Source: an uncultured Clostridia bacterium (lineage in GTDB: Bacteria; Bacillota; Clostridia; TANB77; CAG-508). From it: a stretch of DNA of 14,804 nt. The notes beneath the pieces were generated by a model, which had not been told where the DNA came from, did not search any database, and saw only the letters and a list, made by a program, of their open reading frames with translations. The position numbers were made by a program, and so were the translations under genes. Shown here in pieces: positions 1 to 6,564 of the stretch (position 1 is its first letter; each line of letters starts with the position of its first letter). The stretch is from positions 1 through 14,804 of the forward strand of contig CANPZT010000025.1 of the NCBI GenBank assembly GCA_947589135.1, written 5' to 3'.

Positions 1-42
1 TTATGGACAAATTTATTTTACACTATTTTTTATAAAAAAGAA

Positions 43-75
43 AGACTGTTAACAAAAATACTTTGTCAACAGTCT
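43..75 (-). terminator. Hairpin terminator downstream of xerD (distal)
   Basis: An 8-bp stem (AGACTGTT with AACAGTCT) is followed by one mismatch and a further 5-bp stem (ACAAA with TTTGT). Read on the minus strand, it is followed by the T-rich tract TTTCTTTTTT, as expected of an intrinsic terminator for transcripts leaving xerD. It lies directly beyond a second hairpin at 77-108, so the pair forms a tandem terminator. Confidence 0.65.
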
Positions 76-76
76 G

Positions 77-108
77 AAAAGTGAACTAAATAAGTTTAGT
101 TCACTTTT
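77..108 (-). terminator. Hairpin terminator downstream of xerD (proximal)
   Basis: A perfect 14-bp stem (AAAAGTGAACTAAA with TTTAGTTCACTTTT) closes on a TAAG loop. It is flanked by A on one side and T on the other, so it could terminate in either direction. It is the first hairpin met after the xerD stop codon. Confidence 0.75.
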
Positions 109-135
109 ATTAAATAACTACTTTTTTTATATATT

Positions 136-1017
136 TTATGCTCTTGGATGAGCTTTTCTATATACATTTTTTAATGCATCATCTTGAAACTGCATATATA
201 TTTGTGTTGATGAAATATCTGAATGTCCAAGCATTGTTTGTATCGCTTTTAAATCAGCTCCATTTTGTAATAAATGTGTTGCAAAAGAATGTCTCAATAC
301 ATGTGGTGTTATATCTTTTGTTATGTGTGCTTGTTCTTTATAATATTTAATAATTTTCCAGAAACCTTGTCTAGTTAATCTTGTTCCATTAATATTAACA
401 AATAGTGCTGTTTCACTTTCAGTTTTTATTAAAATCTCTCTTGCATCTTCTATATATTCTTTTAATGCATTTAGAGACATTGTTCCAAGTGGTATGTTTC
501 TTTGTTTACCACCATGTCTGCATACTACATATCCTTCTTCTAAATTAACATCTTCCATATTTAGTGATATCATTTCTGTTACTCTCATTCCTGTCGCATA
601 TGCAAACTCTAACATCGCTTTGTCTCGTATTCCTTTTAAATCAACATCTTTTGGTTGATCTAACAACAATTCTACTTCTTCTGATGTTAAAATACTTGGT
701 ACTCTTTTTTCTATTTTTGGTGATTTTACATTTGCAGTTGGATCAACTTTTACTTTTTTATTTTTTAACACAAATTGATAAAATAATCTTATAGATGCGA
801 TACATCTTGAAATACTAGAAGATTTCTTTCCTTGCTCTTGTAATTCTTTTATATAATCTTTAATGTCCTCTTCTTTAACCTTATTATAATGAAGTTCACA
901 ATCCTCCAAATATTTTTTAAATTGTTTTAAGTCCCTTTTATATGATTGTAATGTATTTTCTGATAATTTTCTTTCGTTTTCTAAAAATTTAAAAAAATAT
1001 TTTAATTGTCTTTCCAT
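136..1017 (-). CDS. xerD: Tyrosine recombinase XerD
   Basis: This is a site-specific tyrosine recombinase of 293 residues, the usual XerC/XerD length. The N-terminal SAM-like DNA-binding domain covers about residues 1-90 and the catalytic domain about 105-290. The active-site set is complete: R145 (ATGMRVTE), K171 in the beta-hairpin, H239 and R242 (HVLRHSFATHLL), H265 (MLGHSD) and the nucleophile Y274 (IYMQF). In bacteria the family resolves chromosome dimers at dif together with XerC. XerD is favoured over XerC because spoIIM lies next to it, as around xerD (ripX) in Bacillus; sequence alone does not fully separate the two. The ATG follows an AGGGG-type ribosome binding site. The gene is the last of its transcription unit, followed by two hairpin terminators. 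Confidence 0.9.
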   Translation of the reverse strand: MERQLKYFFKFLENERKLSENTLQSYKRDLKQFKKYLEDCELHYNKVKEEDIKDYIKELQEQGKKSSSISRCIASIRLFYQFVLKNKKVKVDPTANVKSPKIEKRVPSILTSEEVELLLDQPKDVDLKGIRDKAMLEFAYATGMRVTEMISLNMEDVNLEEGYVVCRHGGKQRNIPLGTMSLNALKEYIEDAREILIKTESETALFVNINGTRLTRQGFWKIIKYYKEQAHITKDITPHVLRHSFATHLLQNGADLKAIQTMLGHSDISSTQIYMQFQDDALKNVYRKAHPRA

Positions 1018-1080
1018 TTATTTTCCCCTACCTCTATTTAAAATAAACTATTTACATAAACTACATATGTTATATCAAAC

Positions 1081-1112
1081 AATTTTAAAAATGTAAATAC
1101 ATTTTTAAAATT
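1081..1112. repeat. Perfect AT-only-stem inverted repeat between spoIIM and xerD
   Basis: A 15-bp perfect inverted repeat (AATTTTAAAAATGTA with its complement) with a 2-nt centre starts two bases after the spoIIM stop. The stem is almost entirely A/T. It may be a weak terminator or processing hairpin for spoIIM mRNA, or a symmetric protein-binding site upstream of xerD. No clear T-tract follows it on the minus strand, so a terminator is not certain. Confidence 0.5.
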
Positions 1113-1114
1113 TT

Positions 1115-1750
1115 TTAAAAATATTTTGACAAATTTTTTAAAATATTAAATGAAACAATGATTTCTAGTATGGATGATACTATTAATGCAACTAACATTA
1201 TAAGTGAAAAAATAGTATGCCTTATTATTTCTAGTTTTATATTTTCTTTTCCCTTATCTTTTATAATAGATTTATATAATTTAAATCCACTAACTGCTAA
1301 TGCTAATATTGAAGGAATAAAAATAATGTTTTGTAACAATAAACTTATAATAATAAATATCAGACCTTTTGAAAGTCCCATTACTGATATGCATATAGAA
1401 ACTGTATATCCAAGACAAAATCCTCTATATCCTATAATTCCAAATACAACTGGAATCCCTATTACAGTTGTACCAAAAAACCATATTATAATTGCTAATG
1501 CTACATTTTGAAATATGCTTGTTTTTAATAATTCAATATAATTTATCTGTTCAGTATTTTCTATTTTATCTATAAAAGTATTTAAATAAGTACTAACTTC
1601 ATCTTTTTGAATTTGTTGAACATTATTATTGAATAATACTCCTAAGAATATTCCTATTATAAATATTAAAGTGACTATTATATATTCCTTTTTATTATTA
1701 ATAACATGTTGTTTTATAACACTTGTTATTTTTTTTGTATATTTTTCCAT
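1115..1750 (-). CDS. spoIIM: Stage II sporulation protein M
   Basis: This is a 211-residue integral membrane protein, close in length to Bacillus SpoIIM (about 214). It has a short basic N-terminus, a first membrane segment at about residues 23-41, an external stretch at 42-80, then membrane segments at about 81-105, 107-130, 131-153 and 178-200. The core motif region (WFFGTTVIGIPVVFGIIGYRGFCLG, about 90-114) is typical of the SpoIIM/DUF95 family. In sporulation SpoIIM joins SpoIID and SpoIIP in the peptidoglycan-remodelling machine that drives engulfment of the forespore, in the mother-cell membrane. Adjacency to xerD matches the order known in Bacillus. Its AAGGAG ribosome binding site sits inside a long hairpin (1754-1801). 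I could not find a convincing sigma-E promoter. Confidence 0.9.
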   Translation of the reverse strand: MEKYTKKITSVIKQHVINNKKEYIIVTLIFIIGIFLGVLFNNNVQQIQKDEVSTYLNTFIDKIENTEQINYIELLKTSIFQNVALAIIIWFFGTTVIGIPVVFGIIGYRGFCLGYTVSICISVMGLSKGLIFIIISLLLQNIIFIPSILALAVSGFKLYKSIIKDKGKENIKLEIIRHTIFSLIMLVALIVSSILEIIVSFNILKNLSKYF

Positions 1751-1753
1751 AAT

Positions 1754-1801
1754 AAAAACTCCTTATCTTTATACATAATGTGTATTCGATAAAGAGTTTT
1801 T
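1754..1801 (-). promoter_or_regulatory. Hairpin covering the spoIIM ribosome binding site
   Basis: The outer stem pairs AAAAACTC with GAGTTTTT (8 bp). After one mismatch TTATC pairs with GATAA, and an inner ATACA/TGTAT stem caps the structure. On the minus strand the 3' arm contains AAGGAG, the spoIIM ribosome binding site 8 nt before its ATG, and runs into TTTTT. It could terminate endonuclease Q transcripts, hide the spoIIM ribosome binding site in read-through RNA, or both. Confidence 0.55.
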
Positions 1802-1843
1802 TAGAACTTAATATTATATATATTATAATTTAATATATTTTCA

Positions 1844-3031
1844 TTAAATAACTTTTCCGTAATTTCCTCCGCCACCAGAATGTACTATCATTTTACCTTC
1901 TCTTGCTCTTACAATATTATTAGCAATTTTATTTCCAACTATCGCTTCTATGTCATCTTCAGACAAACGATGTAATATGTTCATTTCTGTTTCAAAGGCT
2001 GATAATAATTTATCAATTGTCTTTCCTCCTACACCTGGTATAAAATTAAGAGGAACTTGATATATATATGGAGGCCTGTTTTTTGGACTTTTTGTTTTTT
2101 GTTTATCCTTTATTAATTCTATTCTATCAAAAACACCAAATGTTACATTTTTTCCTCCACATATCGGACATACTTCCACTGGTTCTTTTGTTTCAATCGA
2201 TTTTTCACAATCATCACAATATGTTCTATGATATTTTCCAAGTTTTGGATCTAATCCATAATTTGCAATTATTTTCCTACCTTCTTCATTTTTTAACGCT
2301 TTAACAATTTCTTTAAATGAAATATCCTTAACTAACATTTTATTGTATTCTCTAGCAATTTTAGGTAAAGAATGAGCATCTGAATTTGTTACAAATGTTT
2401 TTGTCTCTAATTCTGAAATCATATCTGCCAAATATGTGTCAGAACTTAACCCTAACTCGATTGCAAAAATTTTATCAAATTTTTCTTTAAAAATATATTG
2501 TAATCTATCAGTACAATTCCCATAATAACTTTTAAATGGTGTAAATACATGAGCTGGTATTAGTATTCCATTGTATTTTTCAACAATGTCTATTAATTCA
2601 TACCCAGATAAATCTGACCTTTGAGTGCTTAATGTTATATTTTTTAAGTGCTTACTTAATTCTTTTGAAAATCCTTTTATATCCTTTAAATGTGGAAAAA
2701 AACAAATATTGTGTGCACTTCCACATTTACCAGTTCTTGATATTTCAGATGTTTCTACTTCACTTCCTAAAAGAATACATACCTTATCTTTGTATATAAT
2801 TCCTCCATCTTGTAATTCATATGCTTCTCCTGTCTTTAAAAAATTTTCTATATCTTCAATTACATATGGAGATGCACAATCTATAATTCCTACGACATTT
2901 ATTCCTTTTCTATCAGCACATTCTTTTGCAATATTAGCAAAATTTAATGATTTTGCTGCTGTTATTTTAATTGGTTTTCCATTTTCACTTCTTCCTATGT
3001 GTACATGTAAATCTGCAAATATTTCGTACAT
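1844..3031 (-). CDS. Endonuclease Q family protein (PHP domain, TIGR00375-like)
   Basis: The protein has 395 residues. The N-terminal PHP metal-dependent phosphoesterase domain shows D7-x-H9-x-H11 (FADLHVHIGRSE), H161 (PAHVFTPF), and D218 and H220 (NSDAHSLPKIARE). A four-cysteine zinc knuckle follows (C272, C275, C288, C291), then a helix-hairpin-helix segment (about 330-380, IPGVGGKTIDKLL) that should bind DNA. This order is that of endonuclease Q, characterised in Thermococcales and Bacillus pumilus, which nicks DNA 5' of deaminated bases such as uracil and hypoxanthine and of abasic sites. The role is inferred from the family, although all expected metal and zinc ligands can be seen. The start has a good AAAGGAGAG ribosome binding site. 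It lies upstream of spoIIM with a 93-nt spacer. Confidence 0.85.
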   Translation of the reverse strand: MYEIFADLHVHIGRSENGKPIKITAAKSLNFANIAKECADRKGINVVGIIDCASPYVIEDIENFLKTGEAYELQDGGIIYKDKVCILLGSEVETSEISRTGKCGSAHNICFFPHLKDIKGFSKELSKHLKNITLSTQRSDLSGYELIDIVEKYNGILIPAHVFTPFKSYYGNCTDRLQYIFKEKFDKIFAIELGLSSDTYLADMISELETKTFVTNSDAHSLPKIAREYNKMLVKDISFKEIVKALKNEEGRKIIANYGLDPKLGKYHRTYCDDCEKSIETKEPVEVCPICGGKNVTFGVFDRIELIKDKQKTKSPKNRPPYIYQVPLNFIPGVGGKTIDKLLSAFETEMNILHRLSEDDIEAIVGNKIANNIVRAREGKMIVHSGGGGNYGKVI

Positions 3032-3089
3032 TTTTTCTCTCCTTTTATAATAACTTTATAAAAATTAAATTATATATTATTTTAAATAA

Positions 3090-3118
3090 AAATGGGCGTT
3101 TTTATTATACGCTCATTT
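3090..3118 (-). terminator. Terminator after the HD-GYP-like gene
   Basis: A 10-bp stem with one G-U pair (AAATGGGCGT with ACGCTCATTT) and a 9-nt loop is followed on the minus strand by TTTTATTT. It begins 7 nt past the stop of the upstream gene and separates it from endonuclease Q. Confidence 0.75.
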
Positions 3119-3124
3119 AAACTA

Positions 3125-3925
3125 TTAGCTTATATTATTTGTCTCTGTAATGTTTGTATTAATATGTTTCATTATTTTCTTTGTTGTTTCTTCACTAAAC
3201 AATGGTCTATTAGGATTTTCTTCATTATCAAATATTTTATTTGCTATCTTCTTTTCCTCTTTATTAATTAATTTATCCATTGTTGGTTCAAATTCATATA
3301 CTACTTTCTGTATATATTTCGTTAAATCTTCTGTTTCATTATAAATCTTTATTAATCTTCTTAGTGTTGTCATTTCAACTACATCATTAATTTTTATATT
3401 TTCAATAAAATTAATAAATTCCATAAATGTATTTAAATATCTATTATATTTATCTTTTAAATTTCTATGTTCTAATAATACCAATGCTTCATCTGGTTTA
3501 AATCCTATTCTTTCTGGTCTATCTAAAAGCATTCCTCCAAATTGATCTACTAATTCTAATATATCGCTTTCTCTTTCTCTCGGATTACTATTACTATATC
3601 TATTAACTTCTTCACACATTTTACAAAATTTTTTTCCAAATCCTAATGTACTTAAATATTCTGCTCCTTCTTTCGCATATGTATAAATTTTATTAATATC
3701 TTGTGCATTATCTATTTTTTTACAATTGCATAATAAACACGCAGTTAATACAACATTATTATCTACTTCTATTTTTGAATAATTTAAAAACATTCTTAAA
3801 ATTTCTAGTTTAAAAATAACTGATTTATCAAAAAAAATTTTTGTCTTTTTTGACAAATAATATATAATTTCTATCTTTGAGGCTAAATCTTGTTCATCTA
3901 AAATATAATCTGCAAAGTTTTCCAT
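3125..3925 (-). CDS. Degenerate HD-GYP-like protein, function unknown
   Basis: The protein has 266 residues, no signal peptide and no membrane segment, so it is probably cytoplasmic and helical. The stretch LTACLLCNCKK (about 60-70) sits where HD and HD-GYP phosphohydrolases have ACLLHDIGK, but the metal-binding His-Asp pair is replaced by C66-N67. Further on, D127-QFGGMLLDRPERIGF followed by PDEALVLLEHRN resembles the DxFDAL-x-RPYR plus EAL-type helix of HD-GYP proteins. The likely state is an inactive signalling or scaffold relative of cyclic-di-GMP phosphodiesterases, though the family match is inferred by eye. The start is fixed by AAGGAGG six bases before ATG. It has its own sigma-A promoter (3979-4007) and terminator (3090-3118), so it is probably monocistronic. 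Confidence 0.55.
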   Translation of the reverse strand: MENFADYILDEQDLASKIEIIYYLSKKTKIFFDKSVIFKLEILRMFLNYSKIEVDNNVVLTACLLCNCKKIDNAQDINKIYTYAKEGAEYLSTLGFGKKFCKMCEEVNRYSNSNPRERESDILELVDQFGGMLLDRPERIGFKPDEALVLLEHRNLKDKYNRYLNTFMEFINFIENIKINDVVEMTTLRRLIKIYNETEDLTKYIQKVVYEFEPTMDKLINKEEKKIANKIFDNEENPNRPLFSEETTKKIMKHINTNITETNNIS

Positions 3926-3978
3926 TTATTTCCTCCTTGTTTACTATGTATAATAACTACATATCATACTACACTTTT

Positions 3979-4007
3979 ATTATACTTTAAATGACAAAAT
4001 ATTTCAA
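3979..4007 (-). promoter_or_regulatory. Sigma-A promoter of the HD-GYP-like gene
   Basis: TTGAAA and TATAAT are separated by exactly 17 nt on the minus strand. Transcription should start near 3972, giving a leader of about 45 nt before the ATG at 3925. Confidence 0.75.
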
Positions 4008-4061
4008 TATTTTTGCATGTTGTAATTTTATTGTTATGTTTTTGTAATGTTTATGAAACAT

Positions 4062-4500
4062 TCACTCAATATTTTTTATTGCATTTCTTGCTAATTCATC
4101 ACATCTATTATTATATTCGTTATCACTATGTCCTTTTACCTTAATAAAATTCACTTTATGTTTTTTAGTTAATTCATAAAGTTCTTCCCATAATTCTTTA
4201 TTTTTTACAGGTTCTTTACTTGCTGTTTGCCAATTATTTTTTACCCAATTATAAATCCATCCCTGTTGAAAACAATTTACTACATATGCACTATCGCTAT
4301 ACAAATCTACTTCACATGGATATTTTAAGAGTTTTAAACCTTCTATTACAGCTGTTAACTCCATTACATTATTTGTAGTATTTTTTCTTTCTCCCGATAT
4401 TTCCTTTTTATTATCTTTATACATTAAAATTGCTCCCCAACCTCCTGGTCCGTGGGTTTCCTGAGCAAGCACCATCTGTATATATTATAATTTTTTCCAT
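4062..4500 (-). pseudogene. rnhA: Ribonuclease HI with a one-base frameshift
   Basis: Read from the ATG at 4500, preceded by AAAGGG, the frame encodes MEKIIIYTDGACSGNP, the exact RNase HI N-terminus with catalytic Asp9. It then needs a one-base skip at about 4452 to continue as GPGGWGAIL and on to the stop. With that correction the protein has 145 residues and shows every catalytic residue of the family: D9, E47 (NVMELTA), D69 (LYSDSAY), H124 (VKGHSDN) and D134 (NRCDELA). RNase HI cuts RNA in RNA-DNA hybrids. As written, an ATG at 4475 would give 137 residues, but it has no ribosome binding site and its first residues are the shifted reading of the DGACSGNP codons. Either this is a sequencing or assembly error, or the gene is broken. 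Conservation of the remainder suggests an error or a very recent mutation. Confidence 0.85.
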
Positions 4501-4541
4501 TTTTTCCCTTTCTATTTTCTTTTTTTATTTTTTATGATATT

Positions 4542-4570
4542 ATTATAACAATAATTTATTAAATACACAA
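4542..4570 (-). promoter_or_regulatory. Probable promoter of rnhA
   Basis: A perfect TATAAT lies 17 nt downstream of TTGTGT on the minus strand, in the divergent spacer between rnhA and tmcAL. The -35 box is weak (three of six). The leader would be about 35 nt. Confidence 0.5.
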
Positions 4571-4612
4571 TAACAGAATTGATTAAGTTTTAGTGTTTTT
4601 AAGGAGTAAAAT

Positions 4613-5848
4613 ATGGGTAAAGTTTTAGGTGTTATTGCAGAATATAATCCATTTCATAATGGACATTTATATCATTTAACTGAATCTAAAAAAATGACAG
4701 GTGCAACATATACTGTAGCTATTATGAGTGGTAATTTTACGCAGCGCGGTGATACTTCTCTTATAGATAAATGGTCTAAAGCTAAATCTGCTTTAGAATG
4801 CGGAATTGATTTAGTTATAGAACTTCCTGTTTTATATGCCATTTCAAGTGCAGAAAACTTTGCAGATGGAGCTATAAAATTATTAAATTCTATGCAAGTT
4901 ATAGACTATATATCTTTTGGTGCTGAGACTGCTGACATGAATATGTTAAATATGATTGCCGATATTCTATATGATGAGCCAAAAGAATATCAAAATTTAT
5001 TAGCTAAAGAATTACAATCTGGGATTTCTTTTCCTAAGGCTCGCGAAAATGCTCTAATTTCTTATTTAAATGACAATAAATATGCTACTCTTCTTTCTTC
5101 TCCTAATAATATTTTAGGAATAGAATATTTAAAAGCTTTAAAAAAATACAAAAGTACAATTCAACCAATTGCTATGCCAAGAATTGAATCTGCACATAAT
5201 GATTTAAATTATAGTGGAAATATTGCTAGCAGTACAGCAATTCGAGATATAATAAAAAATAATAGACTTGATATTGCAAAAAAATTAATGCCTGACTCAA
5301 GCTTTAAAAACTTATTTGAAAATATAAAAATCGGACACATTGTTCCTGATATTTCTATATTTGAAAAAGAAATTATTTTAAAACTAAGAAGTATGTCCAC
5401 TTATGAGATTTCTTTATTACCAGATGTTTCGGAAGGATTAGAGTTTTCTATAAAAAAAGCTGCTGATTCTTGCAATAGTATTATACAATTTTTAAATATT
5501 ATTAAAACTAAGAGATATACTTTTACTCGCCTTCAAAGAATTCTTCTTTATGCTTTACTTGGTATTACAAAAAAAGATATAGCTATGTCTAAGAAAACTC
5601 AACCCTATATTAGAATACTTGGAGCAAATGAACGCGGTAAATACTTAATTTCTGAAGTTGCAAAGTCAAATCCTAAACTTAATATTATTACTTCTGTAAA
5701 GAAATTTACAGATAAAAATCTTAATAGAAATTTGAAGACTATGCTTGAAAAAGATATCTGGGCTACTGATGTTTATACTATTGGATATGAATATGATTCT
5801 TTCAGTCACTTAGATTTTACAAACAAAATTATTACAAAAAATGAGTAA
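4613..5848 (+). CDS. tmcAL: tRNA(Met) cytidine acetate ligase TmcAL (YlbM family)
   Basis: The protein has 411 residues, close to Bacillus YlbM/TmcAL (about 415). The N-terminal nucleotidyltransferase-like domain opens with GVIAEYNPFHNGHLYHL, where the HxGH-type motif (H15-NGH18) binds ATP, followed by MSGNFTQRGDTSLIDKWSKA at 38-57. The C-terminal half (YTFTRLQRILLYALLG, IRILGANERG) is the expected tRNA-binding region. The Bacillus enzyme uses acetate and ATP to make N4-acetylcytidine at the wobble base of elongator tRNA-Met, which keeps AUA and AUG decoding accurate. The start has AAGGAG six bases before ATG. It is the only plus-strand gene here, and its stop codon lies inside a bidirectional terminator. 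It is an orthologue by whole-length motif agreement. Confidence 0.92.
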   Translation: MGKVLGVIAEYNPFHNGHLYHLTESKKMTGATYTVAIMSGNFTQRGDTSLIDKWSKAKSALECGIDLVIELPVLYAISSAENFADGAIKLLNSMQVIDYISFGAETADMNMLNMIADILYDEPKEYQNLLAKELQSGISFPKARENALISYLNDNKYATLLSSPNNILGIEYLKALKKYKSTIQPIAMPRIESAHNDLNYSGNIASSTAIRDIIKNNRLDIAKKLMPDSSFKNLFENIKIGHIVPDISIFEKEIILKLRSMSTYEISLLPDVSEGLEFSIKKAADSCNSIIQFLNIIKTKRYTFTRLQRILLYALLGITKKDIAMSKKTQPYIRILGANERGKYLISEVAKSNPKLNIITSVKKFTDKNLNRNLKTMLEKDIWATDVYTIGYEYDSFSHLDFTNKIITKNE

Positions 5849-5877
5849 ACCTAAATCAATTAGATTTGCTCATTTTT
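5836..5877. terminator. Bidirectional terminator between tmcAL and secF
   Basis: A stem of about 13 bp (AAAAATGAGTAAA with TTTGCTCATTTTT, one G-T pair) is extended by four pairs after a mismatch. The arms end in A and T tracts, so it can stop transcription from both converging genes. The tmcAL TAA stop (5846-5848) lies within the 5' arm. Confidence 0.8.
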
Positions 5878-5890
5878 CTTTCTTAAATAA

Positions 5891-6553
5891 TTAATTTTTT
5901 TCTTCTTCAATTTTTTTCAATTCTAAATTTTTTTCAAATTTATTTGTAATTCCTAGTAATACTAATATATATATTATTAACATCATAGGTACCGTTAATC
6001 TTCCTATTGGCAATCTAGTTATTGCAATTATACTAAATAATAACGCTTCTGCTATAGCTAATATTAATATTGTTTTTATTATTACTTTCATAGAATTTAA
6101 TTTATAATATCTTATTGCCATATAGACTAATATGATTGCTGTTGCAATTATAAATGGTACTATATAAGGTTTTATTATATCTCTTCCTCTCATGTGTGCA
6201 ATTGATGTTATTTCTATTTCCTCTGCTGATAATTCTGTTTGATATTTTTCGTTTATTTTTGTAACTAAATTATTTTTTTGTTCTTCAGTAATATCATTTG
6301 AAATAATACTTACTGTATCTTCAAATACTTCTACTCTTTGTATTAGTACTTCCTGATTTTGTATAACTTCATTTGTTATTTGTTTTATATCTGAAATTTG
6401 AAATTCTTTTCCTATATATAGTTCCACTTTCTTTGATGCTTTATATCCTAATTCAAAATTAAATCCCATTGTTGCCACAACAATAATTCCTGCTATTATA
6501 ATAATTGCCATCAATAAAACAATTGCTTTCATTTTATTACTAATCTTATTCAT
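5891..6553 (-). CDS. secF: SecF-like translocase subunit, reduced
   Basis: The protein has 220 residues, against about 290-300 for typical SecF. It has one membrane segment at about 9-28, an external domain at about 30-128 whose start (GFNFELGYKASKKVELYIG) resembles the SecF P1 entry (GINFxxGxxxxV), then only three further membrane segments at about 129-147, 155-178 and 186-202. Normal SecF has six, and its SxxDTIVVFDRIRE signature cannot be found. SecDF uses the proton gradient to help pull exported proteins through SecYEG. The assignment rests on the position 11 nt after a SecD-like gene, the N-terminal match and the topology; the missing motifs leave the proton-coupled function doubtful. 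The ribosome binding site is GGAGG, 7 nt before ATG. Confidence 0.65.
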   Translation of the reverse strand: MNKISNKMKAIVLLMAIIIIAGIIVVATMGFNFELGYKASKKVELYIGKEFQISDIKQITNEVIQNQEVLIQRVEVFEDTVSIISNDITEEQKNNLVTKINEKYQTELSAEEIEITSIAHMRGRDIIKPYIVPFIIATAIILVYMAIRYYKLNSMKVIIKTILILAIAEALLFSIIAITRLPIGRLTVPMMLIIYILVLLGITNKFEKNLELKKIEEEKN

Positions 6554-6564
6554 GATATTACCTC

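Noticed and set aside
1050..1080. A dif-like site upstream of xerD, with TTATGTAAAT on the minus strand
   Set aside because: Only one arm resembles a XerD arm; the partner arm does not fit at the 6-bp spacing, and the region is so AT-rich that such matches are expected.
2625..3050. A 141-residue open frame on the plus strand
   Set aside because: It lies opposite endonuclease Q, has no ribosome binding site and shows no family motif; it is a shadow frame.
4046..4062. Small hairpin AATGTTT/AAACATT after rnhA as a terminator
   Set aside because: The stem is only 7 bp without G/C strength, and no T-tract follows it on the minus strand.
4062..4475. RNase HI starting at the ATG at 4475
   Set aside because: No ribosome binding site, and its first residues are the shifted reading of the conserved DGACSGNP codons; the true start is 4500.
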